A DNA stretch of 5,126 bases. Source: Candidatus Methanomethylophilaceae archaeon. Its GTDB lineage: Archaea > Thermoplasmatota > Thermoplasmata > Methanomassiliicoccales > Methanomethylophilaceae. This document shows, one piece after another, positions 1 through 5,126 of the stretch. Position 1 is the first letter of the stretch. The number at the start of each line of letters is the position of its first letter. The stretch is from assembly GCA_017616575.1 (NCBI GenBank), contig JAFZXW010000043.1, positions 1 through 5,126 on the forward strand, written 5' to 3'. The translations under genes were made by a program, and so were the position numbers. Below the pieces are notes generated by a model. It worked only from the letters and a program-made list of their open reading frames with translations, was not told where the DNA came from and ran no database searches.

Positions 1-1
1 C

Positions 2-541
2 TCCGACATGTCCATCGACGAGCGCGCCAGGCTCGGCATAGGCATGATGATGCAGCGTCCTCCGAACATCGTCGGCGTGAAGCTCGGAGACCTGGTCAGG
101 GCCACCTCGAAGAACGTGGACGTCCTCGACCAGGCCGGACGTTTCAAGATGGAGGGATTCCCGGACAGAGACATCAACGTAGGGTTCTCGGGAGGGGAGA
201 TAAAGAGGTCCGAGCTGATCCAGCTCACCGCTCAGAAGCCTGAGTTCATCCTCCTGGACGAGCCTGAGTCCGGCGTCGACCTGGAGAACATAGATCTCAT
301 CGGCGAGAAGGTCAAGGACCTGCTCTACGACTCCGCCTGGCCCGTGAGCGTCCAGAAGCATGTCTCCTCGCTCATCATCACCCATACCGGCCAGATCCTC
401 GACTACATCGGGGCCGACCGCGGATACATAATGAAGGACGGAAGGATCCAATGCATGGGCAGGCCCTCGGACCTTCTGAAGCACATCAAGCAGAACGGAT
501 ACGGGAAGTGCGACGCATGTCAGGCAAAGACGATTCAGTGA
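2..541 (+). CDS. sufC: SufC, Fe-S cluster assembly ABC-type ATPase (5' end outside window)
   Basis: Cytoplasmic ATPase subunit of the SUF iron-sulfur cluster assembly machine; in the family it binds SufB/SufD and uses ATP hydrolysis to drive conformational change of the scaffold. The reading frame is open to the left edge, so the gene starts upstream: 179 residues are visible, against about 240-250 for the family, and the Walker A motif is missing because of the window edge. Visible in order are the family stretch ERARLGIGMMMQ with the Q-loop Gln at 53-55, the ABC signature as FSGGE (185-199), Walker B LLDEPESGVD (251-280) with catalytic Glu at 260-262, and the H-loop His at 383-385 in IITH. 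The insertion-rich helical region and GYIMKDGRI ending are typical of SufC rather than transporter ATPases. The protein ends with a Cys-Asp-Ala-Cys tail. Its last 25 bases overlap sufB. The Met at 8-10 is internal, not a start. Identification is firm. Confidence 0.95.
   Translation, partial: SDMSIDERARLGIGMMMQRPPNIVGVKLGDLVRATSKNVDVLDQAGRFKMEGFPDRDINVGFSGGEIKRSELIQLTAQKPEFILLDEPESGVDLENIDLIGEKVKDLLYDSAWPVSVQKHVSSLIITHTGQILDYIGADRGYIMKDGRIQCMGRPSDLLKHIKQNGYGKCDACQAKTIQ
503..510 (+). promoter_or_regulatory. Shine-Dalgarno-like site for sufB
   Basis: GGGAAGTG lies 6 bases before the ATG at 517, inside the sufC coding sequence. It is an imperfect match to GGAGGTG but supports the 517 start and suggests translational coupling to sufC, whose stop lies 20 bases beyond the sufB start codon. 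Confidence 0.5.
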
Positions 542-1722
542 GGGAGGCCCTCGCAAAGAAAGGGGCGTTCGGGAAGGACATAGACCTGGACGCCTACGAG
601 GAGGGCGACAGGGACGCCGACGCCGTGAAGGACCTGGAGGACTCCGAGTACAGGAGGTACATGGAGAACGTCGGGGTCGTCGCCGACGAGATGGAGCGCT
701 CCGGGACGCTGATGTTCATAGACAACGGCATGAGCCACTGCAGCCCCAAGACCCAGGAGGGGCTGGAGATGAGCACCGTATCCCAGGCCCTGAAGGACCA
801 CGACGGGCTCAAGGAGTTCATGTGGAACGCCATGGACCCCGCCAAGGACAAGTACACCGCCAAGACGTACCTCGAGGACGGGGACGGGTTCTTCATCCGC
901 GTCAAATCGGGCCATCACATTAAGAACCCGGTGCAGTCCTGCATGCTCCTCAACAAGAACAAGTCCATCCAGAACCTCCACAACATAATAGTCGTGGAAG
1001 ACGGCGCCTCTCTGGAGATGATCACCGGCTGCTCCACCATCCGCCATGCGAACGACGCCGTCCACGTGGGGGTCACCGAGATCTACCTCGGGGAAGGGTC
1101 CAACCTCACCTATTCCATGATCCACAGCTGGGGCGACAAGACCAGCGTCCGTCCCAGGACCAGATGCGTCGTGGGGAGGAACTCCAACTACGTCAACAAC
1201 TACGTCATCATGAACCCGGTGGGGAACCTGCAGAGCCTTCCCGTGGCCGACCTGGCCGAGGGCGCGTCCGCCACGTACAACACCGTCTGCATAGCGCACG
1301 AAGGCTCCGACATCGACACCGGAGGCCTGGTCAACCTGAACGGCCCCGGAAGCAGGGCGGAGATCATGAGCAGGAGCATATCCATGGGCGGCAAGATGTG
1401 TGCCCGCGGACGCCTTGTGGGGAACTCCCCCGGAGTCAAAGCCCACCTTGAGTGCAGAAGCATCATCCTCAAGGACGGGGGCGCCACCCTAGCCATTCCC
1501 GAGCTGGAGGCCCACGCCGCCGACGTGGAGATGACCCACGAGGCCGCGGTCGGGAAGATCGCCAGGGACCAGATCGAGTATATAATGTCCAGGGGCCTGG
1601 ACGAGGACCAGGCGGTCAGCATGATCGTCAGAGGATTCCTGTCCGGGAGCATAAACGGCCTTCCCGAGTCCTTGCAGAAGGAGCTTGACTCCGCCATAGA
1701 GCAGGCCAACCTCGGGGACTGA
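517..1722 (+). CDS. sufB: SufB/SufD-family Fe-S cluster scaffold protein
   Basis: 401-residue cytoplasmic scaffold partner of SufC, on which Fe-S clusters are built. It has an N-terminal helical region (about 1-100) followed by the right-handed beta-helix core of the SufBD family (about 110-370), recognisable from VKSGHHIKNPVQS, GRLVGNSPGVKAHLECRSIIL and the C-terminal THEAAVGKIARDQIEYIMSRG helix region. By alignment from memory with E. coli SufB, Cys313 matches the essential Cys405 and Glu342 matches Glu434; both pairs are 29 residues apart. His341 matches the key His of SufD. Having all three on one chain fits a homodimeric SufB2-C2 complex, as proposed for archaeal minimal SUF (also called SmsCB). 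I chose ATG 517 over the upstream ATG 451 because 451 would add 22 residues encoded inside sufC in another frame, and 517 has a purine-rich site before it. Whether to call it SufB or SufD is a naming matter; the Cys favours SufB. Confidence 0.93.
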   Translation: MSGKDDSVREALAKKGAFGKDIDLDAYEEGDRDADAVKDLEDSEYRRYMENVGVVADEMERSGTLMFIDNGMSHCSPKTQEGLEMSTVSQALKDHDGLKEFMWNAMDPAKDKYTAKTYLEDGDGFFIRVKSGHHIKNPVQSCMLLNKNKSIQNLHNIIVVEDGASLEMITGCSTIRHANDAVHVGVTEIYLGEGSNLTYSMIHSWGDKTSVRPRTRCVVGRNSNYVNNYVIMNPVGNLQSLPVADLAEGASATYNTVCIAHEGSDIDTGGLVNLNGPGSRAEIMSRSISMGGKMCARGRLVGNSPGVKAHLECRSIILKDGGATLAIPELEAHAADVEMTHEAAVGKIARDQIEYIMSRGLDEDQAVSMIVRGFLSGSINGLPESLQKELDSAIEQANLGD

Positions 1723-1732
1723 GGATTCAAAC

Positions 1733-1765
1733 AGGAGGGCGGGAAACGGCTCCCCTCCTTTTCTT
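1733..1765 (+). terminator. Probable transcription terminator after sufB
   Basis: AGGAGGG (1733-1739) pairs perfectly with CCCTCCT (1753-1759), giving a 7-bp stem with a 13-base loop. It is followed at once by a pyrimidine tract, TTTCTTC (1760-1766). It begins 10 bases after the sufB stop. Archaeal termination depends mainly on the T-rich tract, so the stem may be secondary; the location and the tract together make this the likely end of the suf transcript. Confidence 0.55.
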
Positions 1766-1793
1766 CATCTTGCTCTATGCTTCGACGCCGGGA

Positions 1794-1821
1794 CGACGGT
1801 CGGAATCGGGGATTCCCGTCG
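1794..1821. other. Bulged 11-bp hairpin / dyad upstream of the usp promoter
   Basis: CGACGG (1794-1799) pairs with CCGTCG (1816-1821), and GAATC (1803-1807) pairs with GATTC (1811-1815) across a GGG loop. The only irregularity is a 3-base bulge (1800-1802). The inner arm can alternatively form GGAATC/GATTCC (1802-1807 with 1811-1816). It sits between the suf terminator and the usp TATA-like boxes, so it may be an operator-like dyad, a second terminator (an AT-rich run follows at 1825-1842), or chance. No function can be assigned from sequence. Confidence 0.4.
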
Positions 1822-1833
1822 GCGATTTCAGAA

Positions 1834-1842
1834 TTTATTTAT
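1834..1842 (+). promoter_or_regulatory. Alternative TATA-like box upstream of usp
   Basis: TTTATTTAT is a second AT-rich archaeal TATA-like element. Transcription from it would start near 1863-1865, giving a 5' leader of about 45 bases. It is less favoured than the box at 1861 because the latter fits a short leader just covering the ribosome binding site; both could be used. Confidence 0.35.
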
Positions 1843-1860
1843 GACGGACATAGTGTTGGA

Positions 1861-1867
1861 TTATATA
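1861..1867 (+). promoter_or_regulatory. TATA box of the usp promoter
   Basis: TTATATA in an otherwise GC-rich region. Archaeal initiation about 25 bases downstream of the box centre would fall near 1889-1891, leaving a leader of about 18-20 bases that includes the GGAGG ribosome binding site. Spacing is coherent, but no start site is proven. Confidence 0.5.
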
Positions 1868-1895
1868 GCAAACACCGCATTATTACCTAGTGACC

Positions 1896-1900
1896 GGAGG
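1896..1900 (+). promoter_or_regulatory. Ribosome binding site of usp
   Basis: GGAGG, 8 bases before ATG 1909, is a canonical Shine-Dalgarno core and fixes the usp start at this ATG. Confidence 0.75.
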
Positions 1901-1908
1901 CCTGCAAC

Positions 1909-2853
1909 ATGGACGGCGAACACATAACATTCAACAGGATCCTGATTCCCTTGGACGGGAGCGCATCGTCCGAGGTTGCGATAGACATCGCCTTGCATTC
2001 GGCGAAGGACTTCTCCCCCCGTCTCCAATTCGTATTCGTCATAAACCCGGCCGCGTTGAACAAATTCGGCACCGTGGATTATTCGCAGGAGTACTACACC
2101 GCGAAACTGGAAGGCGAGATGATCCTGGAGCACGCGTCGAAGCTCGCGAAGGAACAGGGCGCCGAACACGAGGAGCTGCTCGCCGAAGGCGTCCCGTGGG
2201 AGATACTGAGCGAGCTGTCCAAATCCTCCGACATGATCATAATGTCCGTCTCCGGAAAAGGCGGAATGAGGGCCGGACGCATTGGCTCCACCACGAAGAA
2301 GGTCATCGAGAGCAGCTACTGCCCCGTCCTCACCGTTAAATCGAGGTCCAGGACGCTGGAGAACATACTCCTGCCGGTATACGATGAGAACGAGTCCGCC
2401 ATCGACGTGGCCATACAGACGGCGAAGCGCGTCGGCGGGAAGATAACCGTCCTGAGCGTAGAGGAGAAAGGCCACGATCCGCAGCCGCTTGTCGACAAGG
2501 TCGTCGCCACGATAAAGGCCGCGGGCGTAGAGGTCGCCGGAGAAGTCGGGAAGGGAGACCCCGTGGACGTCATCGTCGGAAAGTCGGGCCTTTTCGACCT
2601 TATCATAGTAGGCGTGGACAGGCGCGGAGGCCTGCAGTCCATCCTCCACGGAGGAGCGACCGAGCGCATAGTGACGATGTCGTCCTGCCCGGTCACCGTC
2701 GTAAGGAAGAAGCGACGTCTGCCTTGCATCCTGAGGGCTCAGGCTGCGGGCTCCGATCCCGCCTCGACGGCCCTCTCGATCTTCCTGAACTCCCTCACGG
2801 CCAGTCCAATCAGGCAGAACGCCCCGAATATATGGACGGCGACCATGGAGTAG
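1909..2853 (+). CDS. Tandem-domain universal stress protein (UspA family)
   Basis: Cytoplasmic stress-response protein with two UspA folds in one 314-residue chain. Domain 1 spans about 6-145 (start NRILIPLDGS, end CPVLTVK); domain 2 spans about 150-267 (start ENILLPVYDEN, end CPVTVVRKK). The UspA ATP-binding motif GxxG-x9-G(S/T) is imperfect in both: domain 1 has Ser113-xx-Gly116-x9-Gly126-Ser127-Thr128, domain 2 has Gly235-xx-Arg238-x9-Gly248-Gly249. ATP binding is therefore more plausible in domain 1 than in domain 2, and unproven for either. The fold normally ends near residue 268. The remaining ~46 residues resemble no known domain, and residues 277-314 are encoded antisense to the last codons of the convergent MATE gene, so the tail may be a recent stop loss or a sequence error. 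It has its own promoter region and a strong ribosome binding site. The exact stress role cannot be told from sequence. Confidence 0.88.
   Translation: MDGEHITFNRILIPLDGSASSEVAIDIALHSAKDFSPRLQFVFVINPAALNKFGTVDYSQEYYTAKLEGEMILEHASKLAKEQGAEHEELLAEGVPWEILSELSKSSDMIIMSVSGKGGMRAGRIGSTTKKVIESSYCPVLTVKSRSRTLENILLPVYDENESAIDVAIQTAKRVGGKITVLSVEEKGHDPQPLVDKVVATIKAAGVEVAGEVGKGDPVDVIVGKSGLFDLIIVGVDRRGGLQSILHGGATERIVTMSSCPVTVVRKKRRLPCILRAQAAGSDPASTALSIFLNSLTASPIRQNAPNIWTATME
2730..2743. other. Short hairpin at the convergent 3' ends of usp and the MATE gene
   Basis: CCTGA (2730-2734) and TCAGG (2739-2743) form a perfect 5-bp stem around a GGGC tetraloop; the right arm contains the MATE stop codon (2739-2741). 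On the minus strand it is followed, after about 15 bases, by CTTCTTCCTTAC, which is pyrimidine-rich. It could help end MATE transcription, but no strong T-tract follows on either side, so the terminator role is weakly supported. Confidence 0.25.
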
Positions 2854-4121
2854 ATGATCCCGTCATAAGGATCGACCCCCATGTAGCCGTAGGCGGCGAT
2901 GGCGTAGAGCGTTAGCTTGACCACTCCCCACAGCATGTAGTAATACATGGGGACCTTCGCCTTCTTCATCGTCTGCAGCATGGACGAAGCGACCCCCATC
3001 ATGGCGCTGAAAGGAATCAGCAGGACAGACACCTGCAAGGTCCACACGAACATCGGGAGAAGATCATGCATGCTCTCCTCCGTCGTCATGACGGACATGA
3101 AAGGCTTGGCGAACAGGAACAGCACTATCGCGAACAAGATCCCGAACCCGACGACGAGCTTCGTAGAATACAAGAAACCCGTCCTCATCTTCTCCAGATC
3201 CTTCACGCCGTAGGCCGCGGAGCACACCGGGAGCATCGCCATGTCTATGGCCCTGGCCGGAAGAGAGACCATCCCGATGTACCTCCAAGTGTAGTTGTAG
3301 AACATCACTGCGGGAGTCCCTCCGGCTATGATGAGGAATATCCTCTGAAGGAAATCGGTCAGGTTGGACACCATCATCTGAACCGTCTTCGGGCCCCCGA
3401 CCCCGAGGACCTCGGCCATCGCGGCCTTGTCGACATGGAAGGTGGAGCGGTCCATCCTGATCACCGTCCTGCCGCTGGAATACCAGTACAGAGCGACCGC
3501 GACGGCGATCGCCGACGACACGACGGTCGAAAGCCCGGCTCCAAACACCCCGAGGCTCAGCCCGTATATCAGTATCGGATCTATGACCATGTTCAGTATG
3601 GCGGAGACCGACTGGATGATGGTGGACTTCTTGGCCGCGCCTTCCGCCCTGAGCATCCCTCCCACTATGGAGATCAGGAGCACCGCAGGCGACATGAGGA
3701 TGTAAGGAAGCATGTACTGTATCGCTTCCTCGCGCACGTCCCCGGCGCCCATGACGTCTATGATGGGGTTGATGAAAATCGCAACCGATATGGACGCAAT
3801 GACGGCGAATATCAACCCGAGTATGACCGAGTTGGAGACCAGCCTCCCGGCGACGTCGTTCTCCCCGCGGGCCAGACGGTATGCGGTGGTGGTCGTGATG
3901 CCGGCGGACACGCCGAGGCCGGCGCACATCATCAGCCCGTACACGGGGACGATGGTCGATATGGCGGAAGCCGACTGGACGCCGAGGCCGGAGACCCAAT
4001 ACGTATCCACGAATTGGTTGACCTCCACCACGGCCAAGGCCACCAGGAACGGCATTATCATGTTCCTGATGGCGGCCTTGGGCTCGCCCAGCATCTTCTG
4101 CAGGTCTTCCTCCTTGGTCAT
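2739..4121 (-). CDS. MATE-family multidrug/Na+ efflux transporter
   Basis: 460-residue inner-membrane protein of the MATE (multi antimicrobial extrusion) family, which exports cationic drugs or toxic metabolites in exchange for Na+ or H+. Length and about 12 hydrophobic segments fit the family. Visible signatures are the first segment with VDTYWVSGLG (Asp39), SAGITTTTAYRLARGE at about 72-87, and the classic stretch GMLRAEGAAKKS...LNMVIDPILIYGLSLGVFGAGLST (155-199). The second half repeats the pattern after a cytoplasmic linker (about 217-240). The C terminus is short and charged. I chose ATG 4121 rather than the in-frame TTG at 4163, because the TTG lies upstream of the TATA-like box at 4147-4157, which places the transcript start close to 4121. 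The 3' end overlaps usp by 115 bases in antisense. The next gene upstream on the same strand is a metal-exporting ATPase. Substrate cannot be inferred. Confidence 0.92.
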   Translation of the reverse strand: MTKEEDLQKMLGEPKAAIRNMIMPFLVALAVVEVNQFVDTYWVSGLGVQSASAISTIVPVYGLMMCAGLGVSAGITTTTAYRLARGENDVAGRLVSNSVILGLIFAVIASISVAIFINPIIDVMGAGDVREEAIQYMLPYILMSPAVLLISIVGGMLRAEGAAKKSTIIQSVSAILNMVIDPILIYGLSLGVFGAGLSTVVSSAIAVAVALYWYSSGRTVIRMDRSTFHVDKAAMAEVLGVGGPKTVQMMVSNLTDFLQRIFLIIAGGTPAVMFYNYTWRYIGMVSLPARAIDMAMLPVCSAAYGVKDLEKMRTGFLYSTKLVVGFGILFAIVLFLFAKPFMSVMTTEESMHDLLPMFVWTLQVSVLLIPFSAMMGVASSMLQTMKKAKVPMYYYMLWGVVKLTLYAIAAYGYMGVDPYDGIIYSMVAVHIFGAFCLIGLAVREFRKIERAVEAGSEPAA

Positions 4122-4146
4122 GCTGTTCCGCCGTAATACGCAACAT

Positions 4147-4157
4147 AATATATTAAA
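4147..4157 (-). promoter_or_regulatory. TATA box of the MATE gene, near-leaderless transcript
   Basis: On the minus strand this reads TTTAATATATT, the most AT-rich segment in the window and a good archaeal TATA box. Initiation about 25 bases downstream of its centre falls within a few bases of the ATG at 4121, and no convincing Shine-Dalgarno site lies between, so a leaderless or near-leaderless mRNA is inferred. It also indicates that the gene can be transcribed independently of the ATPase gene. Confidence 0.6.
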
Positions 4158-4193
4158 TCGCAAAACCTGTCCAAGACCGGGCGGCCTCCCACG

Positions 4194-5126
4194 TCAAGAA
4201 CCTCTCTTCCGATACCTCAGGGCACGCGCAGAGTTCAGGACGGCAACTATCATCACGCCGACGTCGGCTATGATGGCCAGCCACATGTTCACCACGCCCA
4301 CGGCGGACAGCCCTAGGAACAGGAACTTGACGATCAGGGTGCCGACGATGTTCTGCTTGATGATCCTCATGGTCTTGCGGGATATCCCCATGGCGGTGGC
4401 GATCTTCCTCGGGTCGTCGTCCATTATCACGACGTCGGAGGCCTCGATCGCAGCGTCAGACCCGATGGCCCCCATGGTTATGCCTATGTCGGCTCTCACC
4501 AGCGACGGGGCGTCGTTGATCCCGTCGCCGACGAAGGCCACCTTCCCGTCGCCGGAGGACTCGATTATCCTCTCCAGATGCTGGAGCTTGTCCCCGGGCA
4601 GGAGCTGGCTGTAGGCCTCGTCCAGGCCTATCTCCCCTGCCACCTTCCTGGCCACTCCGTCCGCGTCCCCTGTGAGCATGACCGTCTTCTTGATGCCGGC
4701 CGCCTTCAAGTCGGACATCGCCTCATGCGACTCCTTCTTGACCACGTCGGATATGGTTATAGACCCGGCGTAGACGTTGTCTACAGCGACATGGACCACG
4801 GTCCCTTGGGCCTGCACGTCCTGTATGGACAGCCCCAGGTGCTCCATCAGCCTCTTGTTCCCGACGGCCACGGGCGTCCCGTCGACCTTCGCGACCACTC
4901 CCTTCCCAGGTATGTCCTCTATGTCGGTCACCCTGGAGCGGTCTATGTCCATCCCGTGGGCGCGGACCAGGCTGGCGGCGATGGGATGAGGGGAGGAGGT
5001 CTCGGCCGCGGCGGCCATCTCTATCAGCCTCTCGCGGGGTACGGTCTCGCTGATGACGTCGGTGACCTCGAACACCCCGTGGGTGAGGGTCCCGGTCTTG
5101 TCGAACACGACGGTCTCGACCTGCGA
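4194..5126 (-). CDS. P1B-type heavy-metal-exporting ATPase, ZntA/CadA type (N-terminal part outside window)
   Basis: Membrane pump that uses ATP through an aspartyl-phosphate intermediate to expel soft metal ions. The frame is open to the right edge; 310 residues are visible, roughly the last 45 percent of the family. In order: phosphorylation motif DKTGTLT (Asp at 5100-5102), SSPHP of the nucleotide-binding domain (4983-4997), PGKGV, TGD (4665-4673), GDGINDAP (4506-4529), then GSDAAIEASDVVIM and two terminal membrane segments. Membrane segment 7 carries Lys (4326-4328) in IVKFLFLGL and segment 8 carries Asp (4263-4265) in IIADVGVM. This Lys/Asp pair marks the P1B-2 subgroup (Zn2+/Cd2+/Pb2+) and differs from the YN and MxxSS marks of copper pumps. 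The CPC metal site and any N-terminal metal-binding domain lie outside the window. The GTG at 5106-5108 is the Val of VVFDKTG, not a start. The protein ends in a basic RYRKRGS tail. The MATE gene lies 72 bases downstream. Confidence 0.94.
   Translation of the reverse strand, partial: SQVETVVFDKTGTLTHGVFEVTDVISETVPRERLIEMAAAAETSSPHPIAASLVRAHGMDIDRSRVTDIEDIPGKGVVAKVDGTPVAVGNKRLMEHLGLSIQDVQAQGTVVHVAVDNVYAGSITISDVVKKESHEAMSDLKAAGIKKTVMLTGDADGVARKVAGEIGLDEAYSQLLPGDKLQHLERIIESSGDGKVAFVGDGINDAPSLVRADIGITMGAIGSDAAIEASDVVIMDDDPRKIATAMGISRKTMRIIKQNIVGTLIVKFLFLGLSAVGVVNMWLAIIADVGVMIVAVLNSARALRYRKRGS

Noticed and set aside
451..516. Upstream ATG at 451 as the sufB start
   Set aside because: Would add 22 residues with no family similarity, encoded wholly within sufC; ATG 517 has a plausible ribosome binding site and fits the usual N terminus.
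535..1446. 303-codon open frame on the minus strand opposite sufB
   Set aside because: Composition is dominated by Val, Gly, His and Leu without any motif; it is the antisense shadow of a GC-rich gene with clear SufB homology.
1861..2649. 262-codon minus-strand frame opposite usp
   Set aside because: Shadow of usp; no recognisable domain, and its right end lies inside usp while the true frame shows two Usp folds.
2724..2915. 63-codon plus-strand frame between usp and the MATE gene
   Set aside because: Overlaps both the usp tail and the MATE 3' end, with no ribosome binding site or motif; not supported as a gene.
3064..4146. Long frames within the MATE gene: a minus-strand alternate frame (360 codons) and a plus-strand antisense frame (356 codons, 3066-4136)
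   Set aside because: Both are rich in Arg, His, Gly and Asp with no hydrophobic segments or motifs, whereas the remaining minus frame encodes a complete MATE transporter.
4166..4193. Possible terminator after the ATPase stop
   Set aside because: On the minus strand GGGAGGCCGCCC can only form a 3-4 bp stem and is followed by a weak GGTTTTG; too little to call.
3712..4614. 300-codon plus-strand frame spanning the MATE start and the ATPase end
   Set aside because: Crosses two well-supported minus-strand genes and the spacer; rich in Met, Ser, Thr and Pro as expected for an antisense frame.
1..5126. Search for tRNA, rRNA, CRISPR repeats, insertion sequences and attachment sites
   Set aside because: No repeated spacer pattern, transposase-like frame, terminal inverted repeats or tRNA-like fold was seen; almost all bases lie in the five genes.

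Overview
The window looks like ordinary chromosomal DNA from a GC-rich archaeon. The evidence is archaeal-style signals (AT-rich TATA-like boxes about 25-45 bases before starts, one of them implying an almost leaderless mRNA), frequent AGG Arg and ATA Ile codons, and a two-gene SufC-SufB cassette of the kind found in methanogens. A methanogen-related member of the Thermoplasmata, such as Methanomassiliicoccales, is my best guess. That guess rests on overall impression, not on any marker gene.

Layout: (1) Bases 2-1722, plus strand: the 3' part of sufC (ABC ATPase), then sufB starting inside the end of sufC. Together these are the core of a minimal SUF-type iron-sulfur cluster assembly machine. 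(2) Bases 1723-1908: an intergenic stretch with a terminator-like hairpin, a second 11-bp bulged hairpin, and a promoter plus ribosome binding site for the next gene. (3) Bases 1909-2853, plus strand: a tandem-domain universal stress protein (UspA family) whose last ~45 codons run past the normal domain end into the convergent neighbour. (4) Bases 2739-4121, minus strand: a complete 460-residue MATE-family multidrug/sodium efflux transporter with its own promoter. (5) Bases 4194-5126, minus strand: the C-terminal part of a P1B-type heavy-metal ATPase, most likely a Zn2+/Cd2+/Pb2+ exporter. It is cut off by the right window edge just upstream of its phosphorylated Asp.

Functionally the window combines Fe-S cluster biogenesis, a stress protein and two efflux systems (drug and metal). 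sufC and sufB are clearly one translationally coupled unit. The ATPase and MATE genes point the same way but are separated by 72 bases that contain a good MATE promoter, so they need not be one operon. I found no RNA gene, mobile element, CRISPR array or integration site. Nothing here convincingly constitutes an undescribed system. The points most worth a second look are the Usp/MATE antisense 3' overlap, the single-chain SufB carrying both key cluster-assembly residues, and the hairpin upstream of the usp promoter.
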